From: Orbilia blumenaviensis
Taxonomy: Eukaryota; Ascomycota; Orbiliomycetes; Orbiliales; Orbiliaceae
Direction: 5' to 3'
Assembly (NCBI GenBank): GCA_036872755.1
Contig: JAVHNS010000001.1
Coordinates: 1,302,001-1,366,000, forward strand
Length of the DNA: 64,000 bases
In this document: positions 24,640-37,800 of the stretch, one piece after another
Numbering within the stretch: the stretch's first letter is position 1
How the letters are laid out: every line of letters starts with the position of its first letter
Notes under the pieces: model-generated
The model's database searches: none
Seen by the model: the letters and a program-made list of their open reading frames with translations, nothing else
Told to the model about the DNA's origin: nothing
Program-made: the position numbers and the translations under genes

Positions 24640-26505
24640 ATGTCCCAACCATCTACAGACCCAGACCCACTCCCCGAGAGAGCCGCCATCCCCCCGCAGC
24701 ACCTCTCCCGTCCGGTTCCAAAACACCAACGGAAGCTATCGCCAAAATTTGGGGTTGCGCTCTCTCGGAGCGATGTAGGAAGTGGGGATGGCGCTGATGA
24801 TGGTGGCGGCGAACCCAGCGATGGTGGATTATCTAGACCCGCCCCAGCGGTGATAAGACCTGATAATGCTTCATCATCAGCTGTAGGCAGGAACGTCGAA
24901 TTAATCGCAGAGTTAGAAAGAGGACCGTTTCGAACTGATCGTACATTGGACGCATCTCCAAATAACGGAATTGAACAATTCACCCAGGAAAGACCATCGC
25001 GAAACCCTTATGAACGAACCATATGGAATAAATTCACCGAATCCCTAATCACAGTCCCTTACATGGCCAAAATATCAATGTATCGAACACTGGTGATTCT
25101 TTGGAACTTCCCGGACTACGTCGTCCGTGCTAAACGACGGATCTTCTCTCCTCCACCAAAACCACAGACACTTCCTAACCCGGCTACAGTCCCTATAGTC
25201 GGAGCAGCTCCTAAAAGCCCTGGAAGAGCAGAAAAGGCTCTCAAATGGATGTTTACAAACGAGAAACTACAGTTCTATGGGTTTCTGTTCACGCTCGCTT
25301 TGAACGGTGCATTTGGTTATTGGGTCTGGGTGCATGTTAATGTGTACTTGGATCCGCATACCTGGCGGCTTAGACGATTGGTCACGTCGTCATTAAATGC
25401 ATGGACTGCATTTACATCTCTGGAAATTTGGGTGGCGATTATGCTAGGAATATGGAACTTGGGTGGCGCCTACTTGATACTTATTGGATTCGCACTCCTC
25501 AGCCGCTGGACGTTCAAATACTCAGGCCTCAAATGGCTATTGGAGCGCAGGAGGACAAAACCGAAACCTGTGCGGGTAGCAGGCGCGAAGCCATCTTCAC
25601 AATGGATATCATACTTGACCACGACAGTTGGTCTTTTCTTTTTGATATTAATACTCTGGCCGATCCTCGCGAGCACAATTCCCGCGCCGAGATCCAGAAT
25701 TGATCGATACCCCAAAAGGTGCGAAGGTGGAGATTGGGATTTTAGGGTTATTCTGGATGGCAGGGTCAACCCAGCAAACCTTACCATGGGGAAAGTGGCG
25801 ATCAGAGAAATGAAGGGGGATAACCTTGGGAGAGACGTGGTTTATTTGACGGAGGGATATGTTAATACGACCTGGATGAGGACGGAGGAGAAGGTCGTGC
25901 TGAAGAGGATTACGATACCGCCGCCGGAGGGAGGGGTGTATGTGAGCGAAGTGACGTATAGATTTCCATACATGGAGACTGTATGGGAGAAAGCTGGGTG
26001 GAGAAGCTTGCCAGATGTGAAGAGGGAGAGAGGGGGGAATTATACGGTTATTCTTAGGGATTCTGGAACCGGGAGGAACGAAACTCTCAACGGCAGGTTT
26101 CCGTACCTAGACGATCACTCAGGATTACGATTGGATGAGATGGCGTTAATACCGGATGTTAAGAGGTCGTGGAGGACCATTGCAAGTTCATCGGAGAGCT
26201 GTCCCTGGGGGCCTGATGCGAAGTTACTTGAGAATACGGACGTCACGGCACGAGATATGGCTGGAGAAGGATATCCGGTGCTTTTGACTGACATGACGAA
26301 GTTCGGGAGGTGTGCTGAATTGACAGTCTGTGCGAATCGCAGGAGGCAGGTTGTGGATGGGCTGCCGTGGGCTGTGGGAGAAGAAGGGAAGAAGGTGCTC
26401 GATGCGATGCTGGTGGTGCCATTGGGACTGATATTGGTCGAACAGATCCGATGGGGAAGCTGCTGTGGAGATGGATTTGAGCCTTACAAGGCACGTCCGC
26501 CATAG
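24640..26505 (+). CDS. Multi-pass membrane protein of unknown function (621 aa)
   Basis: One uninterrupted frame. Residues 1-~200 are a polar, Pro/Ser-rich cytosolic N-terminus. Hydrophobic segments follow near residues 210-235 (F-Y-G-F-L-F-T-L-A-L-N-G-A-F-G-Y-W), 258-290 (I-W-V-A-I-M-L-G-I-W ... L-I-L-I-G-F-A-L-L) and 322-345 (V-G-L-F-F-L-I-L-I-L-W-P-I-L-A), giving three or four helices. A basic stretch (E-R-R-R-T-K-P-K-P) lies between the last two. The C-terminal ~270 residues are soluble, with N-glycosylation sequons (N-L-T, N-T-T, N-Y-T, N-E-T) and paired cysteines, so this part probably faces the lumen or cell exterior. I recognise no named family, though the layout suggests a cell-surface or secretory-pathway protein. 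ATG 24640 is chosen because the frame upstream is interrupted. Confidence 0.75.
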   Translation: MSQPSTDPDPLPERAAIPPQHLSRPVPKHQRKLSPKFGVALSRSDVGSGDGADDGGGEPSDGGLSRPAPAVIRPDNASSSAVGRNVELIAELERGPFRTDRTLDASPNNGIEQFTQERPSRNPYERTIWNKFTESLITVPYMAKISMYRTLVILWNFPDYVVRAKRRIFSPPPKPQTLPNPATVPIVGAAPKSPGRAEKALKWMFTNEKLQFYGFLFTLALNGAFGYWVWVHVNVYLDPHTWRLRRLVTSSLNAWTAFTSLEIWVAIMLGIWNLGGAYLILIGFALLSRWTFKYSGLKWLLERRRTKPKPVRVAGAKPSSQWISYLTTTVGLFFLILILWPILASTIPAPRSRIDRYPKRCEGGDWDFRVILDGRVNPANLTMGKVAIREMKGDNLGRDVVYLTEGYVNTTWMRTEEKVVLKRITIPPPEGGVYVSEVTYRFPYMETVWEKAGWRSLPDVKRERGGNYTVILRDSGTGRNETLNGRFPYLDDHSGLRLDEMALIPDVKRSWRTIASSSESCPWGPDAKLLENTDVTARDMAGEGYPVLLTDMTKFGRCAELTVCANRRRQVVDGLPWAVGEEGKKVLDAMLVVPLGLILVEQIRWGSCCGDGFEPYKARPP

Positions 26506-29232
26506 AGACCTTTTACCATTGGGGGTTTTACGAATCCAATAACCTCAACCTGTCATGATTTATTTTATTTTTGCATTATCGCGGCGTCGGTGTCTGATTT
26601 GCTTTTTGGTTCTCGATTTCTGTCCTTTTTTTTCGATGCATATATCGATACATCGCGATAAACCGGCGCCTGGTGTTTTTGACATAACTAAAGAGTGGAG
26701 AATACGATAATCATAATATGAAATTTTTAATAGCAGAGCTACCTCTTAGTAATATACGAGTAATAATGTATAGTCGGTTACCGAATGCAATGCATATGGG
26801 TATTACCGGGTCCTTTTAAGACATTTGCATTGCATTAATGCTGCGGACTGATTTGGCGCTACCGAGTTAGTTACCGACCCGACAATGGAAAGGCCACGAG
26901 ATCTCACTAGACGAGCAGAGCTCCAAGCAGGCAAGCGGGATTAAATGAATAACACATCGTATATCTCCAAAAAGAAACCCAGAAAGAGATAAGTAGGTAA
27001 AATGTGCCGAAGTCCGGGTGAGGAAGGACCCAAAAGTCGCTCATTGTCGCCCCAAAAAACAAAAGCTGAACTAGCAGTGGTGCTCCGTCCGGGTTTCTAG
27101 TTGTCTAGCGCGTGGGGTGCAGGAAATGCCCAGGCCGGTGGAAAGCTTAGCCAACGACAGCCACGGGCAAGACAGCCAAGCTAGCGCGTCATCAACGAGC
27201 CTCTGCCGAGGGCCTTGTGGGTGTCTGGGCAGGACATCGAACTGCTTTGTTTAAATGGTCACAAGAAAGGACAAGATTTGGGTGCGACGCGCAATCGAGA
27301 CAGGAAGCCTTGAGAGAGAGGGGGAGGTAAGTGCAAGTCTGTGAGGGTGAAAATTACCTACCTAGGTGTTCCTTATGGAAATGTATGAATATGAATTGCC
27401 AACGGAAGCAAAAGTATTGTCCAGATGATGGGTTTTAACGGGGGAGGTCTCGTGGGCATTGGCTGGCTGGACAGGCGAGATTTCTCCGCCGGTGAGCTGC
27501 ACGGTGATTGGCATTACACATCGCCTTTTTTGCGCGAAATAATTGCTGGAACTCGCATAATATTATAGCAGTATGTACTGCACAGCACTGCACCGGTCGG
27601 ATGCACCACCGCGGAGACCCAAATTTGGAGGGTGAAGGAACTCTTTGAAATTTTAAAATATACCGGCGACTAAAAGGTAATTGAGATCAACAGCAACCAG
27701 AGCCTGGCCAGCTGCCCTGAGTAAACCGTAATTATAATTTGCCCGTTGTTTTCTTCGATCCTTCCTTTAATTCCTTTGCCTGTGTCAATGCCAATGGCCA
27801 TGGCGGACAAATGAGCCACCACAACCTGGAAGCTACCTAACCTGCCTGGAGATTTATGAAGCAGAAAGTCAAGTCAAGTAAAGTTAGGTTAGGTTAGGTA
27901 AAGTAAAAGAGGTAAAAGTACTAGTAAACCGTAACTGCTAAGAAGAAAGAAGCCACCAGGCAACCCAGCTCTGTCTCTGTCTGATCCAGGGCGCTCCTCT
28001 GCACACACAAGCAGCTGGCTGGCCCGTAATTGCCTTAGTAACCAAAGTAACTGGCTGCCCTGTTTTTCTTTTCTTTCCGCGCATTCCTGTCTACTGACCC
28101 TCTTGTAACTGCCCAGGAATAGTGGTGTACCTACCCCATACTCAAAGGCGGTCCCTACCTGGGATGCTTGGGGGTCCCAAGGTCAAAAGATTTAAAAACT
28201 TCCGTACCCGCCATCTTCATTTTTTTCTGGTTCTTCTTTTTTCCCTCTTCCTTCTCTTCTTCTTCTTCTTCTTGTTCTTCTTCTCCGACCCAGTTCAAAA
28301 CTCTTCCCTTTCCTGGAATCCCTCCTCGTCTTCTCTCCAAGTCTCCCATCTCAGGTCAATTGCTCTTTGTAAAGTAATTGGTCTTCGCTCTCGTCCGGTT
28401 AGCTTTTCGAAACGTTCGATCGAGCCTCTTCCTCCTCCCCATCTTCTGCGCTTTGCTCTCCGCTCGGCTGCTTGCTTAGTCAGGAAGTAACACCCAAACC
28501 CTCGCAGTAAGTTGTTATTTTAATATTCGTTCTCGACAGGTGATTGAACTTGAATTTTAATTTCCATTTTTTATTCTGTTCTGTTCTGTTCTATTTTACT
28601 CAATTATTTTACTTCATTTTTAAAAAAACTCTCCGTTACCGCTGGGTTTCGCCGTTGCAGGGTACTCGGTCATCGTGCATGCTGGCGAACCTGGGGAAAC
28701 GTTTTCGAGCGGTGCATTCCTCCGCCTGTCGCACTGGCTACCGCATTGATACTGCATTCGTGTATGCCCATGTATGTGCTGCATTGGTTCCAAGTTAGCT
28801 TGGTCGTCGTAACTCTTGTGCACGGGTCCCTCCTACGTATTCTTACCTTCCAATTCAAAGCTCAATTTGTCACTCTTATTCTTTTTGTGTTTTGATGGAT
28901 GGGATGTGCCTTTTCCGTTGGTCATTGTTTTTCGTTTGGCTTAAGGGTTTATCAAGAAAAAGAAGCCTATCAGCCGATTTCCTATCCGGCCCGACTTCAA
29001 GAAAAACCCCAGCCACCAACCCGGAACCGAACGGGGGGGGGGGGTGGTTACCTTTGACTTTTACCCAAAGCGCGACGCAAAAGTGTTGAAATCCCACGCG
29101 AAACTATCGCAATTGCCATTTCTTGACTAATGAACTCGTACGAAATGGGATTAAGTAATAATTGACTAACATTTTCCCCCTCAACCAGACAAGAACCAAG
29201 AGCTCCTTCTCACACACGCACAGTCTTAAAAA
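26506..29232. other. Intergenic region and 5' leader of the small gene at 29233
   Basis: AT-rich 3' flank comes first, then mixed-composition DNA. A tract of telomere-like GTTAGG units lies at 27883-27899. A strong pyrimidine block (TTC repeats) at 28219-28280 looks like a core promoter. The frames over that block are low-complexity shadows. From about 28300 on, the DNA is best explained as the leader of the 41-residue gene. Confidence 0.45.
28507..29188 (+). other. Probable 5'UTR intron of the 41-aa gene
   Basis: A consensus donor GTAAGT (28507) and a consensus branch site with acceptor (TGACTAAC at 29163-29170, CAACCAG ending 29188) bound 682 bases just before the start codon at 29233. A leader intron far longer than the coding introns of this window is common in highly expressed fungal genes. 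No transcript was available. Confidence 0.45.
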
Positions 29233-29358
29233 ATGCTTCCAACCGGCCCAATCGTCGTCTTCGCCCTCGTTGGCTCCATCGCTCTTCTCGTCGGCTCGAT
29301 CTACATTCACAAGGTCGTCACCAAGAAGCGCTCTGAGCGTGCTCACTCTGCCGTATAA
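29233..29358 (+). CDS. Small single-pass membrane protein (41 aa)
   Basis: ATG at 29233 and TAA at 29356-29358. A hydrophobic helix spans about residues 5-25 (G-P-I-V-V-F-A-L-V-G-S-I-A-L-L-V-G-S-I-Y-I). A basic tail follows (H-K-V-V-T-K-K-R-S-E-R) and the protein ends A-H-S-A-V. The ATG sits in a good context (TTAAAAAATGC) 45 bases after a strong branch and acceptor. The codons are C-ending and G+C-rich (CCC, ATC, GTC, TTC, GCC), unlike the surrounding AT-rich DNA, which favours coding. It cannot be assigned to a family. It is likely an N-out or tail-anchored small membrane protein of the ER, mitochondrion or plasma membrane. Confidence 0.68.
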   Translation: MLPTGPIVVFALVGSIALLVGSIYIHKVVTKKRSERAHSAV

Positions 29359-32300
29359 ACGGTTTTATTCTTCGGGTCAAATCACTTTTGGACACAGTTC
29401 TGTACTCCAACAATGGCACTTATATGGGCATGATATTACTGGTTACTGGTTTTTTGCGATTAGGATGATGGGATTCTTATTATTATGCAATGGAATAGAT
29501 AATGGATAGCAGCGGTGATGATGGGCGAGGAAACATTGAAATAGGGAAACCTGATACAAAAAAAAAAAAAATGGAAAAAGATTTCTGAAAAAAACCAATG
29601 AATTGTGCTCTTCTATGTTCTACTTCCCCACAGGTGCGCTATTCATGGGTCCGTCAAATCTGTCATAACTTATCTTTTTTCTTCTCGACTTTTCCTTGTT
29701 ACTGAGCCTGCTTCGACGCTGCTTTTGCTTTTGTTTCTACTTTTTGTTTGATAGGGGACGATAGGATATGTATGGAAGGGGAACTGAGAGATGGGGTGGA
29801 TAGACCTCAAATCAGTCGGCTACTTGGGTAGTAGCCAACTGTTTGAGGCTTTTTTCTTCGATTTCTCGAAGTCGCCTCTGACGACTTCGCCCGCTTCCAA
29901 GATAATTCGGAGATAAAGGAACTTACAAAGAGCCCTCGATTTCAATTGATGGGTTAATGAACTAATACATTGGCTGAGATATATCTATCTCCGTCAAAAA
30001 AATATACACTTTCGAACAGTAATAAAATATTGTAGTTGGGGTTTTTTTTACACTGCGAGACCACACTTTACCTAAGATTTTGATTTTTTTGGTGGTTTGC
30101 ATGAACATTGATGTCGCATCTGTGTAGACACCTTCCGGTTGGATCAATGGCTTGCAATATATATGCGCATGTAATAGAATTTCGCCAATGGTCTCGACTA
30201 CTGCACAGGCCTAAGGGAAATTAATAACAAGGCTACAGGTGTTAGACAGGGGGAATAGAGGTAATCGAATTTAATCCCGTCTTAAAACACTTTTGACAGG
30301 TTCTCGAAGGTCGGTTGGAAGTAGATCTGTCTTGTTATTTCGTCCCTGGCTAGCTGACATTCGTCTTAGCTTGGAGTGAGATATTACATGCCTTCCGGTC
30401 GCTGAAACAAGGTTGAATCGAATCTGCCGTCATCGCGTTTTTCTTTTGCATATGTATGCATAAGAAACGATCGATGGAGGCTGTCAGCTTTTAGACGTCT
30501 ATGGATGGGATTAAGGGCTGGCTGCAGGTCCTATGTAAGCTAAGAATAGAGCTGGCCAGTTGCAGGTTTGCATTTGAAGCTTGAAGCTTGGGCTTGTCTT
30601 CTGTGGAAAGGCAGGAATGTTGGGCTGAAATGCAGTTGGCTGGTTGAGAGTGGATTTATCATGTATGTTTCAGATTTACACTGTGTTTTTTCTTATATCA
30701 TATTACATTCGGGCTTACAGGTCTGCTCGCGTCTACGATGTATACTACTATATGTATGTATACTTCGTAGCAGCTGTTCTTTTAAATGGTGATACCACGA
30801 ACTGTACACAGCGTTTGCTGGTCAAGACGAATACTGTCCGACGGTCTTCACGTGCTGGGTAGTACTATTACTTCACCCCTGTCACTATCGCTGGTCCTTT
30901 TTTTTGTATGAGGTATATATACATTAACCACGCCTATCGGGAAGGAGGAACAACAAGTACCTCAACCTCCCACCATTTCGAATTTCATGCACAGAACATT
31001 TGAATAATAGAATCAGAAGAGCGCCGCGATATTGCATTGGCCCCACACAAGCTCCATACATGCCTACATAGATGGCAGCAGTATGCCGTGCTTCGAACTG
31101 ACCCTAATAAGAAAGATGCCCATGCTCTGCACATGTTTCGAGAGCATTCCCTCGACATGAAACGCCATTGTTAGCTGTTTGTCCGGCGCCAATCTAGTCT
31201 GCGAGGGGTATAGTCCAAGCGGGTTCTGACTGGACATTGACTCTGAGGGAACAGCTTCGATGGTTGAAGCACCCTTGGCAGCCGGCCAGCTCATACCATG
31301 ACCATACAAATGCCTCCCCTCCAAGTGCAAGTGTCGTCTATCATATCATCTCTGCGGGTGTATAGACATGATACAGATACAGATTACATGTACATACATA
31401 CATGTAGCCAAAAGAACCCCATGTGCATGCTTGCAGGGTGCAGAGAGGGAGGAAGAGAGAACTAGTCCATAGTCGAAGAGAATAGCTCTCCACAAAGCTA
31501 TTCCTGCCCTTTTCCCTCGTTTCTTTCCTGCTCTTCTTTCCCTTCTCATCACTTTGGTCCAATATTCGCCTCCTGCATCCAGCCAATTGGGTCTCAAGGC
31601 GGTTAAGTCGCTGACATCGGGGGCTTGACAGGCGAGAGGGAAGTAAGTCGACGCCGCTCTATCTATCGATTCGATCTCTTAGCTTAGTTATCTGTCTTTT
31701 CTTGTCCCTTGCCCGCTTTCTGTGCATGTAATTTTTTTTTTTTTTTTTTTTTTTTCTATTTTATTTTTCTCTCTGGTTTGTGCGAAAACGCTCGAGGGGT
31801 CCTTTTCGATTCCTTGGGATTCGGGGCATTTTCCCAAGCCATCCGACCACTCAACAGAGAGACGAACGAGAGCCCCGAAGCAGCTAGCTCTTAGTCAAAA
31901 GATTAATAACTAAGCAAACCAACTAACCGGGGCCCTTTCTGGTGCTCTGTTGTTCGATTCGACAGCTAGTCAGCTAATGGTACCGCTGTTACTGCCGCTG
32001 TTACTGCTGTTACTGGTGCTGCTGGTGGTGATTTTTATCACTCACCTCTCTCACTGGCGCTACTCGCCCAACCACCACCTCTCATTTCATCTCCACCTTT
32101 TCCTCACACACGGTCGTGCTCCTGAACGGGCCAAAGCCGTCAAATAGGGAGGATCAGTAAAGTAAGCTCTTCGAAAGCTGACCAGCCGAAGACTTTTTTT
32201 CTTTTCATCTTTTTCGTCCCTAGCCAGTCCTTCCCTTTTTCACCGGCTGTCCTTTTGTTAAGCTCTCGCAGCGGAAACCCTGATCGACGGTAATATCCAG

Positions 32301-34812
32301 GGTTCTACTACTTCTTTCCTGCGAAGCTGCCTGTGATTCAATTCCAGACCCTTATCGATCCCGTCGACACCCCAACGGTGATCTCTTTTTGCTGGCGATA
32401 GGTTCTACTAAGGTAAGGGCCTTCTTCTGTATATTCGCATATCTACCATTGACGCTGCGATTCTTGCACTTTCTCTCGTTTTGGCCGGGCTTCTGTTTTA
32501 TCTGTATTATTCCGTTCCGCTTAACCCGTACAGATCTTGTCTTAGCTGACTTATCCGCCAGAATCTAGAATTAACTTGGCAAGAGAATATAGATAAGGAG
32601 CTCACGGACGATACTTCCCGACCGCGTCTCCTGGAAATCTGCCATTTACCAGTTCCTGAAACTTAACGACCTCGCTCTTTCGAATTCGAGTCTTACAAGG
32701 ATTCGACTGTAGACAGTTACAGAACGGGAGAGTGTGTCAGAGTTTTTATTGGAAAAACCCATATTTCTCCGATACCAACGGGCAAGGACAATACTTGTAC
32801 TCAGATTAAAGCTCAAAAAGGACCTCGAGCCGCCTGTCGCCTTGATCTGAGCTATCGCGCCAGTTTCAACCTTTTTCACGGCCGCCCATTATCTTTAACG
32901 ATATTCGTATTCCGTTACATTCCATTCCCACATTTCTCATTCATTTCTCTTCGACTCTCTTGATCTTCGATCTCAACGTAATCTATAAATCCCATTGGAC
33001 AACTTTTCGCCATCCTAATTCCGCCTGTGGGAAACCCTTGCTCCCATCGAAGTTGTTTATATCAAACTATTTTTTATCTTTTTTCTTCTTTTTCCTCTTT
33101 CGCATCGTTTGCAGGATACCCCAATATTTTCCGACCATCTCGACCCGCGCGGTAGCCGAAAACTGTATAAATTGGCATTCTTCAGAGATCGGGGAAGGAA
33201 ATAATTTCGTCAGAGCTTAACGACCTATAGATACGCTGCAAAAGAGACAAACAATTTACTATCATTAACGAGTAAGGTTAGTTTTTTTTTTCTCTTCAAC
33301 TTTTTTTTAAAAATTTTATTTGTCCCGAAATATTGGGAATTGGATATGTGTGTATGTGTGGCGTTGGGGGCCGACAGCCAGGTCCTCTGAGATGCCCATC
33401 GCTAACTGGTACCGTATCGTATAGCTGCATATAACGACGTATATTGTGCTTTTCGACGTAATTAAGCACCAATTGCATATATATACCTCCACATACGAAT
33501 CACTGGCCAATTGAAGTGACGAAATTAACGACCAGCTGTCCGTTTTTTTCCACACGGGAATCCTGCAAATCCTTTTTTATATTTAACACCCGAGTCTTTT
33601 TTTGGATTTCGCTGTTCAAAAAAAACGCAAAGATATAAAAATAAAAAAAATCGGACGATCGAAAAAAAATATACTGAGATTATTATATCTCGAAAGACAT
33701 TGAAATTAAGCCCACCAGCCCACTTTTTTCAGCATTAACTCTGGACCTATCGATATCGACGAACAGAGTCAGGAGCCCCTCCTTACTTCAAGGACATTTC
33801 TTGTCACCTTCTGCAACAGCTTGCAGTGAGCAGCACCTGCAGGCCATCTTGCGGCATTCCCATCCACTCAACTGAATTTTTTTTTCTCTTTGCTGCAAGC
33901 TACTGCATCTGGCTTGAGTGACCCAATCAGGTACCGACAACGCACAAAGGCCAATTGCGGGCTGAACCGTTTCCCGCACGACCACCTTCTCGAGGGAAAA
34001 TATAGCGGGTACGTGACACTATTTTTCTTTTTGTCGTATATTTCGTTTGGTATTGTTTTTTTTGCGAGCGGGGAGGGTTTTATGTGTGGAAGAGATGGGG
34101 AGAGGGGACTGTCTTTTACGCAGTCCATCTCTAGCGTCTCTTTTCCCTGTCGTTGGGATGAGGTATAGGTCATCTCCAATCAGGCGTGCTGTAGGATGAC
34201 ATCTTGTGATTCCGGGTGGGAAGGCCTCATGACATGATTGTCAAGCTTCTTGTGTTTAGGTAGATGGGTTCCCTTCGATTCTCACTCCACCAAAGGCGCT
34301 CCTCTTGAGTTCTTCGTTCAACATGATAGCTCAATTACTTTTTCTTGGGGGGTGGGACGGAAGCTAGTGGGTTTAGCTGGGTTGTGCTTGTGCCGGGTTG
34401 CTCGTGGTGTCGTAATCTGCATTTATCTTGCGGGGGGTGCATTCCGCATTCTCGGTGTAACAAACTAAACTAAGGGTGGCGTGGGGATGCTGTTTCCCGA
34501 CCTTCCATTCCTTTCCTAAGGGTCTTTTATATCCCTTATATGTGGACTTTGCCGGCTGTTTGTTATTAGCTGCTATATCCTTTTGTTTACTCTTCTACTC
34601 GATTTTCGCTTTTCTCGACTATATTAGCGGCATGACTAAAGTTTTGATCGATTGATTGTTACAGTTTTATAGCTCAGCTATTCGGACCTACCTAGATTCG
34701 TTGCAATTACCGCCCTCTGGTCAAGGCCTGCAATTCCTGTTTTTCCGTCGTGGTTGATAGCAGAAGCAAATCCGGATTTTTTTCTCTTCTCGTTATTTTG
34801 TCGGAAAGAAAA
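29359..34812. other. 5.5-kb gap, probably including a long leader of the Gln-rich gene
   Basis: No conserved coding frame is visible. The right half (about 31.6-34.8 kb) is rich in pyrimidine tracts, with a T-run at about 31731-31756, several GTAAG-type donors (for example near 32413) and CAG/TAG acceptors, and several short frames opened by upstream ATGs. This is the pattern of long spliced leaders of fungal regulatory genes, but transcription of this part is inferred. Confidence 0.4.
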
Positions 34813-37800
34813 ATGGCCCAAACTTCGTCATCATCTTACTCGTTCTTCGATTCACCGTTATACCACCCATCGGTGAAGGACACTATGCATGGAAACCTAG
34901 GACCCTTGGAAGACGAGGAATCCCGACGGTCCCCGGGTATTGAAACTGGAGATAACCTCAATCCACCGCTAGATGGCTCGCAGGAAGGACTAGGAGGCAA
35001 CAAAGGCGTCATCGAAAATTCCGCAGCATCTGATTATGGAGACCGGCATTCTAGGGACTCGTACTCGGCACAGGATTTTCACCAGGAGTTTTCCTTAGAA
35101 CCTGCCATGGAGGAGCCACCGCGAGGACATTACCAGAAACCATCTAGGAGCTCTTTTGGATCCGCGGGCCTTGGAGGCGAAGATGGGCATGATAGTGGTA
35201 GAGAGGATAGATTACCTATTGCACCTTCTCCGCCTCCTGCGGTTGCGCCTGCTACTGCATCCGTTACTTCGTCTCATGTTACGAATACAGAGATACATAG
35301 CCACCCGGATCCGGACCAAAACCAAACACCCATTCCTTCACAGGCTGGACTATCTGCTCCGCCCCATGTGCAGCACTTACAGCAGAGTCCTCAGCAGCAG
35401 CAGCAACAGCATCAGCAGCAGCAACAGCAGCAGCAGCAACAGCAGCAACAGCAGCAACAGCAGCAACAGCAGCAACAGCAGCAGGGTGATGTAGAACTAC
35501 AACAGAAGGAATTCCCACCCTCTGAATTTGTCGAGCCTAAATTTATAAGCATTCCGTCACCAATGGTGCAACAGCAAGTTGTCCAGCTGCAACAAAGGCG
35601 TGAACAGCCAGAACTTGAAGTAGATGCGATACAATCGCAACAGGTTACAAAACAACTGGAGCAGGATATGTCCCCTAGATCCCAGACGTCGCAGCATAGC
35701 CAAGCGCATAGCCAAGCACACAGTCAAGCTCCTACGCATAGCTACAGAGATACTGCACCGTCCCCGGCGGGGTCTGTTTCTTCGCTACTGCAGTCGAGTT
35801 CTCCCGAGATATTTATGCATCAGAATAGGCAGCCGAGAACTTCGTTTTCTTCGGGAATCCACGCGCAGGCAATCATTGGCCGTGGAGAGCCGCAGAGAGA
35901 TCCTAATGCTTTTGCTCCATCGTCTTATGAATCTACATATTCTGTGGGGCAGCCACGGCCGGATTTCCCTAATTTTAGTAGGACGACGAGTCAATCCCAT
36001 GAGGGTGGTGTCTCGCTTGATAGTCGCGAGGAGCAGCAGCAGCAGCACCTGCAACAACAGCAGCAGAATGGACCGTGGGGCAGCGCTCGGATTGGTGGAA
36101 GCACTGGGATGCGGCATGCAAGCTTTGGCAGCAGCACGAGTCCGGTGAGCGCACGTGGCAGCGAGAGTTTAATGGCCACGCTTGCTAGTGCGAAAGAACC
36201 GGGAAGTGCTGGGGTGATTGCCAGACCGACGCCGCCTAGTACGACTGGGAGTGCTGCGAAAGATGGACAGTCTGGTGGGTATGCCCCACCCAGTGCTATT
36301 CCTCCTAAGCATGTGCAGCAGGAGCAGCAGCGACAGGGGATTCAGACGCACCATCATCATCACCAGCAGCAGCAAGGGGTTATACATGAGGGGCAATTGA
36401 AAGACCATCCCGCGTTCGGAACAGGTTTTCAGAGTCGTCCAGTCCAGCAGCAGCAGCAGCAACAGCAGCAACAATTGCAGCCACAGCCGCCGATTCAACA
36501 TCCTGGCCAGGGCTCGAAACCTACTAGCCTTCACTCGTCTGCTTCGAGTATCCTCTCACCAGCGTCGCAGTTATCATCTTATCCATTTACCCCTCAGGCT
36601 ATTGGTACACAATCTTCTGCCACATCATCAACAGCTGCACCGTCCGGGGGTGGTGGCAGGTTTCAAGGCGGCAAACCAGAGGCACCGTCACCGGCTGGAA
36701 GCGGGACGTCATATGGAAACTCCCCTCTTCCATTGCTTCATAATGTGCCTCCACCTGCTCCGTCTGCTCCACCTCCAACTGAAAGGTATCAGATGCCACC
36801 TGGTGTTGCCCAGGCTTTCAATGCTGTTAAAGACTCTGGAAGAGAAGATTATCCTACCCAGACTCACTTCAGTCCCACAAAGTCTGGGAATGTTATGAGT
36901 GCTGGTAGCAGTTCATTGAACCCGAACAGACTTTCTGGTGGATATCCTAAAGCTCAACCCCACGGTGCGCCTCCTAAGAATAGTCCTAAATTGACAAGCA
37001 GTATCGGTGGTGTTCAACTTGGTTCTGCGAACGGAGGCAAGGGATTCGGTGGCATTGGTGGACATCTCGGTGGTGCTAACGGCAATACCCTTATCGTCGG
37101 CGGGGTAAAGATTTCTACGTCGTCGCTCGAGTTACCCCGTCCTCCCAGCATTTTCGAAGAAGACCCGATTCCAGCGGAGTATCGTCCTAACAAGAGAATA
37201 CAAAGTGCAGACCAAGAGTCGATTGACGGCCGATTGGGACGACTACCCGAAAAACCCGGTTCCGGAGCGAGTAATTACAGCACCGGGCAACCTTCCCATA
37301 TCGGACGAGGTATTCTCGGCGAGAGCCCTGTGCGATCCCAGGGGCTTGGGGGCATATCTGCGCAAAGCAACTCGAGGGAGTATACTTCCCCGCCCATGCC
37401 ATCTTTGGGCAGCGGGTCACTCGGCAGTACAAAGGAGAGCGTAATGCGTGGCCACTGGGGCTCCACCGGGGCCACCTCAATTCCCGCAGTCCGCCAACGC
37501 AATAGCAGTGGGGATGCTACTTCTTCCTCACACTTGAAAAACCAGGTCTACGACGACCATTCCTACCAGCGGCAAGATGAACCGCGCGACCTCTCTCGAC
37601 CGCGAGATCAGTCTCAGTCGGTATTAAGCTCCTCTTCCAGTGCACTTGGCGAGGCTAGAAACTACGTCGGAGAATATCAGTCACCCCCTCTGCCTGCGCA
37701 CGCTCAGAGAGAACATAGGTTGTCGCAGACTTATGATCCGCAGTCTGGTCCACGGCCTGGTCAGTTCCTTCAGCATCTTCATTCGCAGATGCACGCCGCG

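Noticed and set aside
28122..28490. Frame with poly-Phe/Leu from the TTC block
   Set aside because: Explained by the pyrimidine-rich promoter tract; no conserved sequence.
35279..35518. Antisense poly-Ala/Val frame
   Set aside because: Complement of the CAG tract in the Gln-rich gene; a shadow.
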